This document shows positions 44,124-53,927 of a stretch of DNA of 64,000 nt, piece by piece. Below the pieces are notes generated by a model, which was not told the DNA's origin, did not search any database, and saw nothing but the letters and a program-made list of their open reading frames with translations. Numbering within the stretch: the stretch's first letter is position 1; each line of letters opens with the position of its first letter. Source of the stretch: Mucilaginibacter glaciei (lineage in GTDB: Bacteria; Bacteroidota; Bacteroidia; Sphingobacteriales; Sphingobacteriaceae); assembly GCF_014773245.1 (NCBI RefSeq), contig NZ_JACWMX010000007.1, positions 1 to 64,000 on the forward strand. Reading direction: 5' to 3'. The position numbers were made by a program, and so were the translations under genes.

Positions 44124-45842
44124 ATGCTCTCATTCTCCGATTTAAAAAAAAACATAAAGAATAATCCTACAGGCTTAACTCCTGTTAAGGTAGCGTTACT
44201 TGCCGATAGCGCATCGCAGTTTATCAATACGGCGATAAGGGGTTACGGCGCAGAGCTTGGTTTAAACCTGGAATTATACGAGGCTGATTACAACCAAATT
44301 GAACAGCAAGTTTACGGTCCTACATCCGAATTGTATGCCTTCGCTCCTGTCTACATTGTTATCATACAATCAACCGAGCATTTACTGCATAGTTTTTATA
44401 AACAAGATGACCGCACGGGTTTTACCGATCAGGTTATCGCAAAAACTATCGATCTGTATAACATCTTATCGCAGCGCCTGAAAACCCAGATCATCATCAA
44501 TACTTATATTGAAATAAACGACCAGGTTTTTGGCAGCTACGCGGCTAAAACACAAAGCTCGTTTTTGTATCAACTGCGCAAAATAAACCTTGGTTTGATG
44601 GACTTAGCTTCCGAAAATACAGGTTTGTATATTACGGATCTGGCATCTCTATCGGCTGTTAAAGGATACGAAAACACCTTTGATACCAAAATGTACATCT
44701 ATGCCGATATGGCATTTGGGATTGATTTTTTACCGGCTATTGGTCAAAGCATCTGCCAGATTATCGCTTCAACACTCGGCAAATCAAAAAAATGCATCGT
44801 CCTTGATTTGGACAATACCCTTTGGGGTGGTGTTATTGGTGACGATGGCATAGAAAATATCATGATAGGCAGCTTGGGCATGGGCAAAGCTTTTACCCAA
44901 TTGCAGCTTTGGTGCCGCGAGTTGAAAAACAGGGGCATTATATTAGCCGTGTGCAGTAAAAACACGCTCGAAATAGCGCAGGAACCATTCATCTCCCACC
45001 CCGATATGGTACTTAAACTTGATGACATCAGCCTGTTTGTGGCCAATTGGGAAAACAAAGTTGATAACATCAGATATATACAACAGGTGCTAAACATTGG
45101 GATGGATAGCATGGTGTTTTTGGATGATAACCCCTTTGAGCGCGAGATGGTAAAATCGGCCATCCCACAACTTACAATACCATCCCTACCCGATGATCCT
45201 GCTGATTATATGCTGTTTTTGCGGGAGTTAAATTTATTTGATACTGCATCTTTTACCGAAGATGATAAAGACCGTACTGAACAATACCGCCAACAGGCCC
45301 AGCGCACAAGCCTCCAAAATAGCTTTGTTAACGAGGCAGATTATTTGGCCAGTTTGGATATGCAATCTCGGGTGAATGCTGTTGATAAATTCACTTTGCC
45401 AAGAGTAGCACAGTTAACATTGCGCTCAAACCAGTTTAATCTACGCAACATGCGCTATAATGAGGCTGATATAGCAGATATCAGCAGCTCGGAGAATTAT
45501 TTTACCCTGACTTTTACCCTTGAAGATAAATTTGGAGATAACGGGCTGATCGCTGTGATCATCCTCAAAACAATAGGTGAAGACACTCTTTTTATCGATA
45601 CCTGGATTATGAGCTGCCGGGTGTTAAAACGCGGGATGGAAAACTTCACGCTTAACAATATCGTACAAGCTGCCCGGGATCATGGTTTCAGCAAAATTAT
45701 GGGTGAATGTCTGCCTACAAAAAAGAATGGCATCGTAAAAGATCATTACCAGAACCTCGGCTTCACCTTAAATGGTGATGCTTGGGAACTTAATACATAT
45801 AGCTACATCAATAAACAAACTTTTATAACAGGCAAACAATAA
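44124..45842 (+). CDS. FkbH-like HAD-IIIC protein
   Basis: A 572-residue multidomain protein. The N-terminal part (1-210) resembles the SGNH-like domain of FkbH relatives. The HAD domain shows CIVLDLDNTLWGGVIGDDG, with Asp228 and Asp230 as nucleophile and acid. The C-terminal region (about 435-560) looks GNAT-like (WIMSCRVLKRGMENF). FkbH proteins convert 1,3-bisphosphoglycerate into a glyceryl group on an ACP. An ACP gene starts at its last base, and an MBOAT and SGNH gene follow, so it most likely charges that ACP for polysaccharide acylation (inference). Confidence 0.9.
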   Translation: MLSFSDLKKNIKNNPTGLTPVKVALLADSASQFINTAIRGYGAELGLNLELYEADYNQIEQQVYGPTSELYAFAPVYIVIIQSTEHLLHSFYKQDDRTGFTDQVIAKTIDLYNILSQRLKTQIIINTYIEINDQVFGSYAAKTQSSFLYQLRKINLGLMDLASENTGLYITDLASLSAVKGYENTFDTKMYIYADMAFGIDFLPAIGQSICQIIASTLGKSKKCIVLDLDNTLWGGVIGDDGIENIMIGSLGMGKAFTQLQLWCRELKNRGIILAVCSKNTLEIAQEPFISHPDMVLKLDDISLFVANWENKVDNIRYIQQVLNIGMDSMVFLDDNPFEREMVKSAIPQLTIPSLPDDPADYMLFLRELNLFDTASFTEDDKDRTEQYRQQAQRTSLQNSFVNEADYLASLDMQSRVNAVDKFTLPRVAQLTLRSNQFNLRNMRYNEADIADISSSENYFTLTFTLEDKFGDNGLIAVIILKTIGEDTLFIDTWIMSCRVLKRGMENFTLNNIVQAARDHGFSKIMGECLPTKKNGIVKDHYQNLGFTLNGDAWELNTYSYINKQTFITGKQ

Positions 45843-46087
45843 TGGATACCGAACAAATACTTACACAGATTAACGATATTTTTAAAGATGTACTTGAAAG
45901 CGACGATATAATACTTACCACCGCTACCACCGCTGTCGATGTGGAAGAATGGGATTCGTTAAACCACATACAACTGATAGTAGCCATCGAAAAAAAATTT
46001 GGCATCCGCTTTACTACCGCCGAGATCTATACCTGGAAAAACATTGGCGATATGTGTGCCGTGATAGTACAAAAAACGCAGAAATAA
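45842..46087 (+). CDS. Acyl carrier protein (second)
   Basis: An 81-residue carrier protein with the phosphopantetheine site Ser39 in EWDSLNHIQLIVAIE, a canonical DSL motif. It differs from the first ACP of the cluster. Its start overlaps the FkbH-like gene by one base and the MBOAT gene follows 24 bases later, so it is the expected carrier for the acyl group made by the FkbH-like enzyme and handed to the MBOAT protein. Confidence 0.93.
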   Translation: MDTEQILTQINDIFKDVLESDDIILTTATTAVDVEEWDSLNHIQLIVAIEKKFGIRFTTAEIYTWKNIGDMCAVIVQKTQK

Positions 46088-46111
46088 CCTCCCGATACCA
46101 CCGCCCGGTCA

Positions 46112-47524
46112 ATGCTTTTTAACTCGCTCCTGTTCCTACTTTTTTTCCTGACAGTAACGCCTGTTTACTACCTGCTGCCTCATAAAGCCCGCTGGGGATG
46201 GCTGCTGGCTGCAAGCTGTTACTTTTATATGTACTTTAAGCCGGTATACATTCTCATTATATTTTTTACTATTATTATTGATTACATCGCTGGAATTGTG
46301 ATCGAAAAGTCGGAGGGGCGAAGGCGTAAGTTTTTCCTTATTTTAAGTTTGGCGGCTAATATCGGCGTGTTGGCTTTTTACAAGTATTTCAATTTTTTGG
46401 CCGAGAATATCAACTTTATCGGCTCGTCATTTCACGCGCCCGAAATTCCGTTGCTTAACTTAATTTTGCCTATCGGGTTGTCTTTCCACACCTTTCAGGC
46501 CATGAGTTATACCATCGAGGTGTACCGCGGTAATCAAAAAGCCGAGCGGCATTTGGGCATTTACTCACTATATGTAATGTTTTACCCGCAGATGGTGGCG
46601 GGGCCTATAGAGCGGCCACAGCATATTTTACCACAGCTGCACAGGGTTAATAATTACAATACTAAAAACCTGGTTACCGGTATTTTTCTGATGCTGGTGG
46701 GTCTGTTTAAAAAAGTAGTAATAGCCGATAGGTTGGGATTGTATGTCGATCCGTTGTTTGCCAACCTGCATGCCCATTCGGCGTTGGAGATGATGGTGGG
46801 CATTTTCTTTTTCGCCTTCCAGATCTATTGCGATTTTAGCGGTTACTCGGATATAGCAGTTGGCGCGGGGCTTACCCTCGGCATCGAACTGATGCGGAAT
46901 TTTAACTACCCGTTCACCAGCACTTCCATCACCGAATACTGGCGCCGATGGCATATCTCACTCTCCACTTGGCTTAGCGATTATGTGTTTACCCCCATCC
47001 TCATCAACAAACGCGATTGGGGCAAAGGGGCGGTGTACTTCGGCCTAACGGTTACTTTTTTCGTCAGCGGTTTATGGCATGGCGCGGGCTGGCCCTTTAT
47101 TATTTGGGGCTTATTGCATTCTGTAGCCATGTGTTACGAGGTTTATACCAAAAAGCGCCGGACCAAACTGGCAAAAAAGATTCCTGCTAAATTGTACCAA
47201 AGCTTAAGCGTGGTTTTCACTTTCATGTACTTGCTTTTTGCCTGGATCTTTTTCAGGGCGCATACCATTCAGGATGCCTTTTTTATGCTTGGGCATATTG
47301 TAACGTTCCATAACATGAGTTATACGGCTGCCGGGTTAATGAATATAAAAGAGGTCTTTTATTGCCTGCTAATCATCATTTTGTTGATGGCGGGCGAAAA
47401 GAACCTGTACAAAATAGCGGAACTGAGCATCTCCAAAAAAATAATGGCTTCCATTGTGCTGTTTATATTCTGCTACTTTCTGGGTGTTTTTAATGAGGCT
47501 CAGTTTATTTATTTCCAGTTTTGA
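46112..47524 (+). CDS. MBOAT-family O-acyltransferase
   Basis: A polytopic membrane acyltransferase of 470 residues, about ten helices, of the AlgI/DltB type. The catalytic His lies at about 323 in GLWHGAGWPF. The earlier region contains YTIEVYRGNQKAERH and PQMVAGPIERP, standard in AlgI-like members, and EYWRRWHISLSTWLSDYVF. It would move an acyl group across the inner membrane onto glycan. The stop overlaps the SGNH gene start at the ATGA-type junction. The acyl donor is probably the charged ACP coded just upstream. Confidence 0.94.
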   Translation: MLFNSLLFLLFFLTVTPVYYLLPHKARWGWLLAASCYFYMYFKPVYILIIFFTIIIDYIAGIVIEKSEGRRRKFFLILSLAANIGVLAFYKYFNFLAENINFIGSSFHAPEIPLLNLILPIGLSFHTFQAMSYTIEVYRGNQKAERHLGIYSLYVMFYPQMVAGPIERPQHILPQLHRVNNYNTKNLVTGIFLMLVGLFKKVVIADRLGLYVDPLFANLHAHSALEMMVGIFFFAFQIYCDFSGYSDIAVGAGLTLGIELMRNFNYPFTSTSITEYWRRWHISLSTWLSDYVFTPILINKRDWGKGAVYFGLTVTFFVSGLWHGAGWPFIIWGLLHSVAMCYEVYTKKRRTKLAKKIPAKLYQSLSVVFTFMYLLFAWIFFRAHTIQDAFFMLGHIVTFHNMSYTAAGLMNIKEVFYCLLIIILLMAGEKNLYKIAELSISKKIMASIVLFIFCYFLGVFNEAQFIYFQF

Positions 47525-48594
47525 TGCGTAATATAACCGGCATATTAATCACTATTGCAAGCCTGGCGGTTTTACTAACAGCCATGAACCAGGGCTTTGT
47601 GAACCGGGTTAAGCAAGACAGGTATTTCGACCATCTTACACCCGAAAGCAAAAAAACACAATCGCTTTATCGCAAAATTTTTATACGCAGCGACAGATGG
47701 AAATACGGCGATCTGTACGGCATGAGTTTCATTCCCGAATACAGGATCAAACTTACGCCCTTTAAAACTTACGATAACCGGGTTGATAAAAACCCAACCA
47801 ATAAAGTACTCTACATTATAGGCGATAGCTTTACGGCAGATAAAAATTTCAATAACGCCTTTGATGGTTTTGACCACGTTATTTTTCTGGACAGGCGATT
47901 TCCCTTCGGACCCATCAAACCTGATACCACCAAACAAAACTACCTGATCATGGAGTTTTCGGAATTGAACATCGCCAACTATCGCTCAAAAAATTCGTTT
48001 GAGATCTTAAATTACGCGGCAATCCCTCCGCCTTTCAAACCAGTTTCACTATTTGAACGAATTGGCAACATCCTTTTTAATAAGGATCTGAATAAAAATA
48101 TTGAGTTGTTACTTTTTGATGATAAAGTGTACACGCCTTTTAAAGCACTTAAAGCATCGGTCAATTACTATATTTTAGGGCGATTACCTAAAGAGGTGGC
48201 TGTAAGTACAGATAAGCAACGTTTGTTGCTAAATAGCACAATAGATACAACCTCCGAAAAATCTGTATTCAGGTCTTTGCTACCGTTAGAGATCGATTCG
48301 ATAAGCGCGGGCTTGAAAATCGATCAACAACGTTATCTATCGTTAGGATTTAAAAAGGTTTACCTGTCGCTTATACCTAATGCCGCATCAGTTTACGATG
48401 AGCATAGGCTTAATTATAATCAGTTAGCCCCACAAATTGAAAATAAAGCAAGCGTTCCCCTCATCCCTCTCTATAATATTTTTAAAAGGGATAAAAGAAA
48501 TCTATACTCCCGCAGCGATGCGCATTGGAACGATATAGGTTTCAGCATTTGGGTAACACAGGTTAATAATGTTTTGAAAGCAAGCACCAATTGA
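47524..48594 (+). CDS. SGNH/AlgX-like acyl-transfer partner protein
   Basis: A 356-residue protein with an N-terminal signal-anchor (about 3-22), then a periplasmic domain. The SGNH block I is IGDSFTADKNF (Ser near 102), and the final catalytic block is SDAHWNDIGFS (Asp near 332, His near 334). This is the arrangement of AlgJ/AlgX and DltD-like partners of MBOAT proteins, which complete acyl transfer to extracellular polymer. I use the ATG at 47524, after the MBOAT stop. The next gene begins at a TTG overlapping its stop. Confidence 0.85.
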   Translation: MRNITGILITIASLAVLLTAMNQGFVNRVKQDRYFDHLTPESKKTQSLYRKIFIRSDRWKYGDLYGMSFIPEYRIKLTPFKTYDNRVDKNPTNKVLYIIGDSFTADKNFNNAFDGFDHVIFLDRRFPFGPIKPDTTKQNYLIMEFSELNIANYRSKNSFEILNYAAIPPPFKPVSLFERIGNILFNKDLNKNIELLLFDDKVYTPFKALKASVNYYILGRLPKEVAVSTDKQRLLLNSTIDTTSEKSVFRSLLPLEIDSISAGLKIDQQRYLSLGFKKVYLSLIPNAASVYDEHRLNYNQLAPQIENKASVPLIPLYNIFKRDKRNLYSRSDAHWNDIGFSIWVTQVNNVLKASTN

Positions 48595-49457
48595 CACCCT
48601 TTTTTTCCATCATCATGCCGCTGTTTAACAGCAGTAAAACTTTTCAGCAAACGCTGAATAGCATCAGCAGCCAAAGTTTTAAGGATATTGAATTAGTTTT
48701 TGTAGATGGAGGTTCGGCAGATGATACCCAACTTATTGTAAATAATTTTAGGAAATACGGGCAAACGGCCGTCCAATTTATATCCGAACCCGATAAAGGT
48801 ATTTATGATGCCATGAATAAAGGCCTGGAGATGGCGACAGGCCAGTGGTTTTATTTTATAGGAGGGGATGATACGCTTGCCGGTTCGGATACGCTGCAAA
48901 CAATGTATAATGCTATACAAAGTCAAAACGCCGATCTGGTTTACGGCAATGTTACCGGCGCGGTATCCGGCACAAAATACACCGACAATACCCTGAATAA
49001 AGTATTATCGCGAGGCATCCATCACCAGGGTATATTTTATAAACGTAATGTATTTGAATATACCGGTAAATACGCGCTTACCTTTAAAGTGGCGGCCGAT
49101 TATCATTTAACCTTAAAAGTGTTTTGCAACCCGGCATTTAAAACTCGATATATAGATGTGGATATAGCGCGTTTTGGTGAAGCGGGACTAAGCTCAACCA
49201 TGTACGATTATCGCTTTTTTAGCTATCACTACCATTTATTAGCACAACACAATGCTGCTGATAAACTTGATGACAAGGCCGCATGTCTCAACCAATCTGT
49301 TTATTGCTGCCTTTATCTTGCCAAAACAAAACAAAGCATGAGCTTTGCCTGGAGCAACATTTTATATTATATAATCCGGCCCAACCCGCTTAGCATTTCC
49401 CAAAGGTTCAAAACATTTTTTAATATGCTGATCTGGACAGCAAAGCCCGCGAGATAA
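48591..49457 (+). CDS. Family 2 glycosyltransferase
   Basis: A 288-residue GT2 beginning FFSIIMPLFNSSKTFQQTL. ELVFVDGGSADDT (34-46) and the metal-binding GGDD (91-94) follow, with SEPDKGIYDAMNKGL between. The start codon is TTG at 48591, overlapping the previous TGA; no ATG is available at the family start. It resembles the transferase at 43184, and both belong to the WcaA-like subgroup. The next gene follows directly. Confidence 0.88.
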   Translation: MTPFFSIIMPLFNSSKTFQQTLNSISSQSFKDIELVFVDGGSADDTQLIVNNFRKYGQTAVQFISEPDKGIYDAMNKGLEMATGQWFYFIGGDDTLAGSDTLQTMYNAIQSQNADLVYGNVTGAVSGTKYTDNTLNKVLSRGIHHQGIFYKRNVFEYTGKYALTFKVAADYHLTLKVFCNPAFKTRYIDVDIARFGEAGLSSTMYDYRFFSYHYHLLAQHNAADKLDDKAACLNQSVYCCLYLAKTKQSMSFAWSNILYYIIRPNPLSISQRFKTFFNMLIWTAKPAR

Positions 49458-50396
49458 TTGGCCGGATCAATAAAAACCATAACCGCTACGCTTGGCAAAA
49501 TTTTAAAATACGGGATCCCATCGCATATCATCGCCTTTGGCGAATCATTAGGTGATAACTTGTTGCTCACCGTGCTAACCGCCGCGCTTTACGAGCGCGG
49601 TTTTAAAAACGTTTGGGTTAAAAGCGATAGAGGTCAGTTATTTGAGCACAACCCGCATATCAAATTAGTGCAACCTTTTAGGACTTTACTATCCGGCTCG
49701 GTATTGAAGCTATTCAACGTAAAAACGGTTTATCCAAAATATACCGTTTACAATAAAGAAACCGATAGCGACCAAGTGCCGGAAAAGCACATCATTTTAA
49801 AAATGGCGGATGACCTGGACTTGAAGGGTAATATCAAAGCCAAACCGGTATTGACCCTTACTCCCACCGAACGCCATAGCGGTGAGTGGGCAAAAAACGC
49901 TATCGTAATAACAAGCTCGGCTGCAGCAGCCCTTTTCCCTATGCGCAACAAAGAGTGGATAGTTGAAAGATATCAACAGGTCGTCGACCGTTTTAAGAAC
50001 GATTATCAGTTTATTCAGTTAGGCTCATTCGCTGACGCGCCGTTAACTGATGTTATCGACATGCGCGGAAAAACCGATGTACGCCAAACCGCCGCCATTT
50101 TAAGCAACGCGGTCTTGCTATTATCACATGTGAGCTTTATGATGCACCTGGCACGGGCGGTTAATTGCCGTGCCGTGATCATTTACGGCGGCAGGGAACG
50201 GCCCGATCAATCCGGCTATCCCTGTTTTGACAATATTTATTCGGCAGTTGAGTGCTCACCCTGCTGGTTACATAATACCTGCCATTACGATAAAAAGTGC
50301 ATGAACATGATCTCGGCAGATTTGGTAGTGGATGCCGTTTTAAAACAGCTTAGCTTAAAAAACGAACCGTTAAGCGCAGATCTATTGGTTAATTAA
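49458..50396 (+). CDS. GT9-type glycosyltransferase
   Basis: A 312-residue protein of the heptosyltransferase-like GT9 family. The first domain has FGESLGDNLLLTVLTAAL (about 27-44), and the second has LLLSHVSFMMHLARAVNC. A cysteine-rich end (CSPCWLHNTCHYDKKCM) is usual for one subgroup. The start is TTG at 49458, immediately after the preceding stop. It is clearly shorter than the GT9 at 42049, so the two are not a recent duplication. Confidence 0.82.
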   Translation: MAGSIKTITATLGKILKYGIPSHIIAFGESLGDNLLLTVLTAALYERGFKNVWVKSDRGQLFEHNPHIKLVQPFRTLLSGSVLKLFNVKTVYPKYTVYNKETDSDQVPEKHIILKMADDLDLKGNIKAKPVLTLTPTERHSGEWAKNAIVITSSAAAALFPMRNKEWIVERYQQVVDRFKNDYQFIQLGSFADAPLTDVIDMRGKTDVRQTAAILSNAVLLLSHVSFMMHLARAVNCRAVIIYGGRERPDQSGYPCFDNIYSAVECSPCWLHNTCHYDKKCMNMISADLVVDAVLKQLSLKNEPLSADLLVN

Positions 50397-51316
50397 TGAG
50401 GCTTTCGGTTATTATTTCCACTTACAATCCTGATCAAAAACGATTGTCACAAACGATTGACGGGCTGAAAAGCCAATCCTTAGCAAAGCATGAGTGGGAA
50501 CTGATCATCGTCGATAACAACTCATCCAACTATTTTCATAACGAATTTGATCTGGACTGGCACCCTTCTGCCAAAATTATTACAGAAACTAAACAAGGCT
50601 TAACTTATGCCCGGCTGAGGGGATTCAATGAATTGACAGGCGATATTGTTGTGATGGTTGATGATGACAATGTTCTTAATAGCGATTACCTGGAGCAGGT
50701 TCTATCCATATTCAATCAATATCCGAAGGTAGCATCAATAGGTGGTAAATCGTCACCATTGTTCGAATCCAGGCCCCCGGATTGGCTTAAAGAATTTTAC
50801 GGCAACCTAGCCCTTCGCAATCTGGGCGACAATGTCATGATCTCAGAATGGGCTAATCGGTACCCTCAAGCTGCGCCGATTGGTGCAGGCATGGCGATGA
50901 GGCGTGAGGCGCTGGATACTTATATCAAAAAAATAACGACCGGCCAAAGTAACATCAGCGATAGAACCGGCACATCCCTAACCTCGGGAGGTGATAATGA
51001 CTTAGTGCTTGAAATGCTGAGATCAGGATGGCAGGTAGGTTATTTCCCGCAATTAACTTTGCAGCACATTATCCCCGCCAAACGCATGGAAGTAGCTTAT
51101 CTGGCTCGCCTGATCCATAATACCAATAAATCATGGGTGCAATTACTGCAAAGCCATGGCATTAACCCTTGGAAAAAAATACCGAAATGGGGCGTGTTAC
51201 CACGTAAAATAAAAGCCTGGGTTACGTATAAAGCTTGGCAAAACAAATCCAGCTATATTAAATGGCAAGGGGTCTGCGGAACTTTTGAAGGGATGGCCGC
51301 ACTGCCCGAAAACTAA
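50396..51316 (+). CDS. Family 2 glycosyltransferase
   Basis: A 306-residue GT-A protein, LSVIISTYNPDQKRL at the start, ELIIVDNNSSN (35-45), the metal-binding VDDDN at 88-92, and the later SDRTGTSLTSGGDNDLVLEML region similar to the transferase at 39214. It carries no obvious membrane segment. Its ATG overlaps the GT9 stop by one base. Confidence 0.9.
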   Translation: MRLSVIISTYNPDQKRLSQTIDGLKSQSLAKHEWELIIVDNNSSNYFHNEFDLDWHPSAKIITETKQGLTYARLRGFNELTGDIVVMVDDDNVLNSDYLEQVLSIFNQYPKVASIGGKSSPLFESRPPDWLKEFYGNLALRNLGDNVMISEWANRYPQAAPIGAGMAMRREALDTYIKKITTGQSNISDRTGTSLTSGGDNDLVLEMLRSGWQVGYFPQLTLQHIIPAKRMEVAYLARLIHNTNKSWVQLLQSHGINPWKKIPKWGVLPRKIKAWVTYKAWQNKSSYIKWQGVCGTFEGMAALPEN

Positions 51317-51319
51317 CAG

Positions 51320-52237
51320 ATGCAAACGCTAATTAACTTTTTCTATCGTAATCCTAAATCCCGGCTCAAGCACTTCAGGCGGTTTGGAGGGTATATAAAT
51401 TACCGCAAAATGATGGCGGCCCGCAAGCAGATGGAAAAAAGATCAGTTGGCTTGCCACCTGTAATTTCGGCACCTGATGGCTTGCCTGTTTATTTTCTAA
51501 CCGGGCAAAATTACTTGTACCAAACACTGTATTGCATCCGTTCATTAACACTTGTTGCCGGAACAAATTTCAGGTTTATACTGGTTGATGACGGAAGTTT
51601 TGACGACGCGTTGATCAACCGGATCAAAAAACAACTGCCCGGGGCGGATCTCATCACCAAAAATATCATCGCGCAAAATCTGGACAAGATAATCCCCATT
51701 GAGCGTTACCCTTACTTGCATCAAAAAAGAGCGGTTTACACGCATATTAAAAAACTAACGGATATACATACCATACCTGGCAATGCCTGGAAACTGGTAC
51801 TTGATTCGGATATGCTTTTCTGGCATAAACCCGATCAGATCATGGCATGGCTTAGCCAACCCATCAAGCCCATCCATATGGTTGATTGCGGGGAAGCTTA
51901 TTATTATTCAAAAAAGCTGATGGAAGAGCTAACCGGCAAACCCATTAAACTGCTAGTAAATGTTGGCGCAATCGGTTTAAACAGCGATACCGTAGATTGG
52001 GATAAGCTAGAACTTTGGGCCCGCGAACTAGAACAACAGGAAGGAACCTCCTATTACCTGGAGCAGGCGTTATCAGCTATGCTGATAGGCAATGATGTTG
52101 CCAATGTGCTGCCGGCCGACAGCTATATTGTTAATCCTGATAAGATAACCGTGAATGAGAGCCAGGGTATTTTGCATCACTATGTCGATCTTTCAAAAGA
52201 AGTGTATTATAAAACCGCATGGAAAAAGCTGATCTGA
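51320..52237 (+). CDS. GT-A glycosyltransferase with DSD motif
   Basis: A 305-residue protein with a nucleotide-sugar-binding core. The metal-binding motif is DSD at 162-164 (LVLDSDMLFW), preceded by FRFILVDDGSFDD, and followed by NVGAIGLNSD, in the manner of GT8-like enzymes. I cannot name the subfamily. A short basic N-terminal helix (1-45) may associate with the membrane. It overlaps the following GT2 by 19 bases, so the two are coupled. The sugar is unknown. Confidence 0.78.
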   Translation: MQTLINFFYRNPKSRLKHFRRFGGYINYRKMMAARKQMEKRSVGLPPVISAPDGLPVYFLTGQNYLYQTLYCIRSLTLVAGTNFRFILVDDGSFDDALINRIKKQLPGADLITKNIIAQNLDKIIPIERYPYLHQKRAVYTHIKKLTDIHTIPGNAWKLVLDSDMLFWHKPDQIMAWLSQPIKPIHMVDCGEAYYYSKKLMEELTGKPIKLLVNVGAIGLNSDTVDWDKLELWARELEQQEGTSYYLEQALSAMLIGNDVANVLPADSYIVNPDKITVNESQGILHHYVDLSKEVYYKTAWKKLI

Positions 52238-53220
52238 AAAAGCTTTCGTTGGTTTCGGTATGTGTTCCCGCTTATAATTGCGAAAAATATATATCGCAGG
52301 CTATTCGGTCGGTATTAGATCAAAGCTATCCTCATATTGAAGTTATTATTGTTGATGATGGTTCAACAGATCAAACGTGGCAGGAACTTCAGAAATTCAG
52401 CAACTGTAATGTTATCCTGCTGCAACAGGATAACCGGGGGGCAAGCGTAGCAAGAAATAAAGCCTTGTCGGTAGCCCGGGGGAAATATATTCAGTTTATG
52501 GATGCTGATGATATATTAAGCGCCGATAAAATTGAGGCCCAGATACAGGCTCTTTCTGGTGACGATGACAGGATGGCCGTATGCAGTACTGTTCATTTTT
52601 TTGAGGGTGAACAGCCCTTTAAAAAAATCCCTTCGGCTTATGAAGAGCAGTTTCTGTATACTACTCAAAACCCAGTTGATTTTATGATCCACCTTTGGGG
52701 TGGGTATAATTTTAGCGCTTCCATGGTACAGCCCAACGCCTGGCTTACACCCAAAGCATTGATAGATAAAGCTGGCGGCTGGAATGAACAATTATCACTT
52801 GACGACGATGGCGAATTTTTTGCAAGGATGGTACTGAACTCTAAAGGAGTTATAAAGACCAAAGGATATAATTATTACCGAAAGTATAAACAAACGACTC
52901 AAAACCTAGCCTCCCAAAGTAATACTCTCGGTATGTTCAGCCTGCTCAAATCAACTTTATTAAGGAATACTTACTTATTAAACAAACGCACCGATGAACC
53001 GGCTTTAAAAGCGGCCTTCAGGCAGTTAACCGAGTTGGCAGTGCAATCTTATATCATTCATCCTGATGTTTACAAGCAGGTAAAAACCGAGCTGGAAAAG
53101 CTTCCCCCTTACCGGTACAACATGATCCTCGGAGGGCCGTTATTAAATACAATAGCCCGTTTTAAAGGATGGAAGTTTGCCAAAAGAATACAATACCTAT
53201 TTCAGCATCGCAACAAATAA
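52219..53220 (+). CDS. Family 2 glycosyltransferase
   Basis: A 333-residue GT2 with VSVCVPAYNCEKYISQAI (about 12-29), EVIIVDDGSTDQT (41-53), and the metal-binding DADD at 95-98. The acceptor-side region reads WNEQLSLDDDGEFFARM. The C-terminal 100 residues are helical. The ATG at 52219 overlaps the previous gene. This is a typical inverting transferase; its sugar cannot be predicted. Confidence 0.92.
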   Translation: MEKADLKKLSLVSVCVPAYNCEKYISQAIRSVLDQSYPHIEVIIVDDGSTDQTWQELQKFSNCNVILLQQDNRGASVARNKALSVARGKYIQFMDADDILSADKIEAQIQALSGDDDRMAVCSTVHFFEGEQPFKKIPSAYEEQFLYTTQNPVDFMIHLWGGYNFSASMVQPNAWLTPKALIDKAGGWNEQLSLDDDGEFFARMVLNSKGVIKTKGYNYYRKYKQTTQNLASQSNTLGMFSLLKSTLLRNTYLLNKRTDEPALKAAFRQLTELAVQSYIIHPDVYKQVKTELEKLPPYRYNMILGGPLLNTIARFKGWKFAKRIQYLFQHRNK

Positions 53221-53258
53221 AATGATCATCAAGAACATACACCTTTTTTTTACGCCCA

Positions 53259-53927
53259 ATGAAGTTTGAAAAAAATTTAACGGTAAACCGCTATATATGG
53301 GCACAGCAAACTTTAAAGTCCATTCTTGATCAGAACCCGGCGATAAAAACGGTATTCGATGTCGGCTCAAGAGATGAAATTTTATATCAGTACTGTGAGG
53401 AGTTATCAATCAACTATCAGAGTTTTGATCTCGCGCCGCTTGCAGATAACAGCAGGCAATGGGATATTGAAAACCCTTTTCCTTATGACGACCCACAGGC
53501 TGATCTTATAACCTTCTTAGAAGTAATAGAACATTTAAATAATCCCTGGATCAGTATTAAAAACATCGCCGGTGTTTTAAAAAAGGATGGTTATTTACTA
53601 TTGACCACACCAAGCCCGGCCTGGAGCAATTCGAGACTGAACCTGCTCATGAAAGGCAACTTAAGCTGCTTTACGCAAAACGATCTTGATAACAACCATC
53701 ATGTTTTTACGCCATGGCCGCATATAGTTGAAAAATTACTCCATGATAACGGATTTAAAATTGTGAAGGCCGTAACCATTGACGGCAACACAAAAATTTT
53801 CGACCAGCAATTATCCCTTTTAAGATTTCCTCTTCAAATAGTTTATCGGCTCATTAAAAAACTTATCGAAGTTTTTGATCATAACTCAAGTGGAATGAGT
53901 TATGCGATATTAGCGCAAAAAGTGTAA
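53259..53927 (+). CDS. SAM-dependent methyltransferase
   Basis: A 222-residue class I methyltransferase. The SAM-binding start is TVFDVGSRDEI (about 31-41), with FDLAPLADNSRQWDIENPFP next and LITFLEVIEHLNNPW as the later strand. It is the second methyltransferase of the cluster, and differs from the one at 41222 in lacking the zinc-ribbon module. It may act on a sugar or on the reducing/terminal glycan end. A glycosyltransferase gene begins at the last base of its stop. Confidence 0.86.
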   Translation: MKFEKNLTVNRYIWAQQTLKSILDQNPAIKTVFDVGSRDEILYQYCEELSINYQSFDLAPLADNSRQWDIENPFPYDDPQADLITFLEVIEHLNNPWISIKNIAGVLKKDGYLLLTTPSPAWSNSRLNLLMKGNLSCFTQNDLDNNHHVFTPWPHIVEKLLHDNGFKIVKAVTIDGNTKIFDQQLSLLRFPLQIVYRLIKKLIEVFDHNSSGMSYAILAQKV

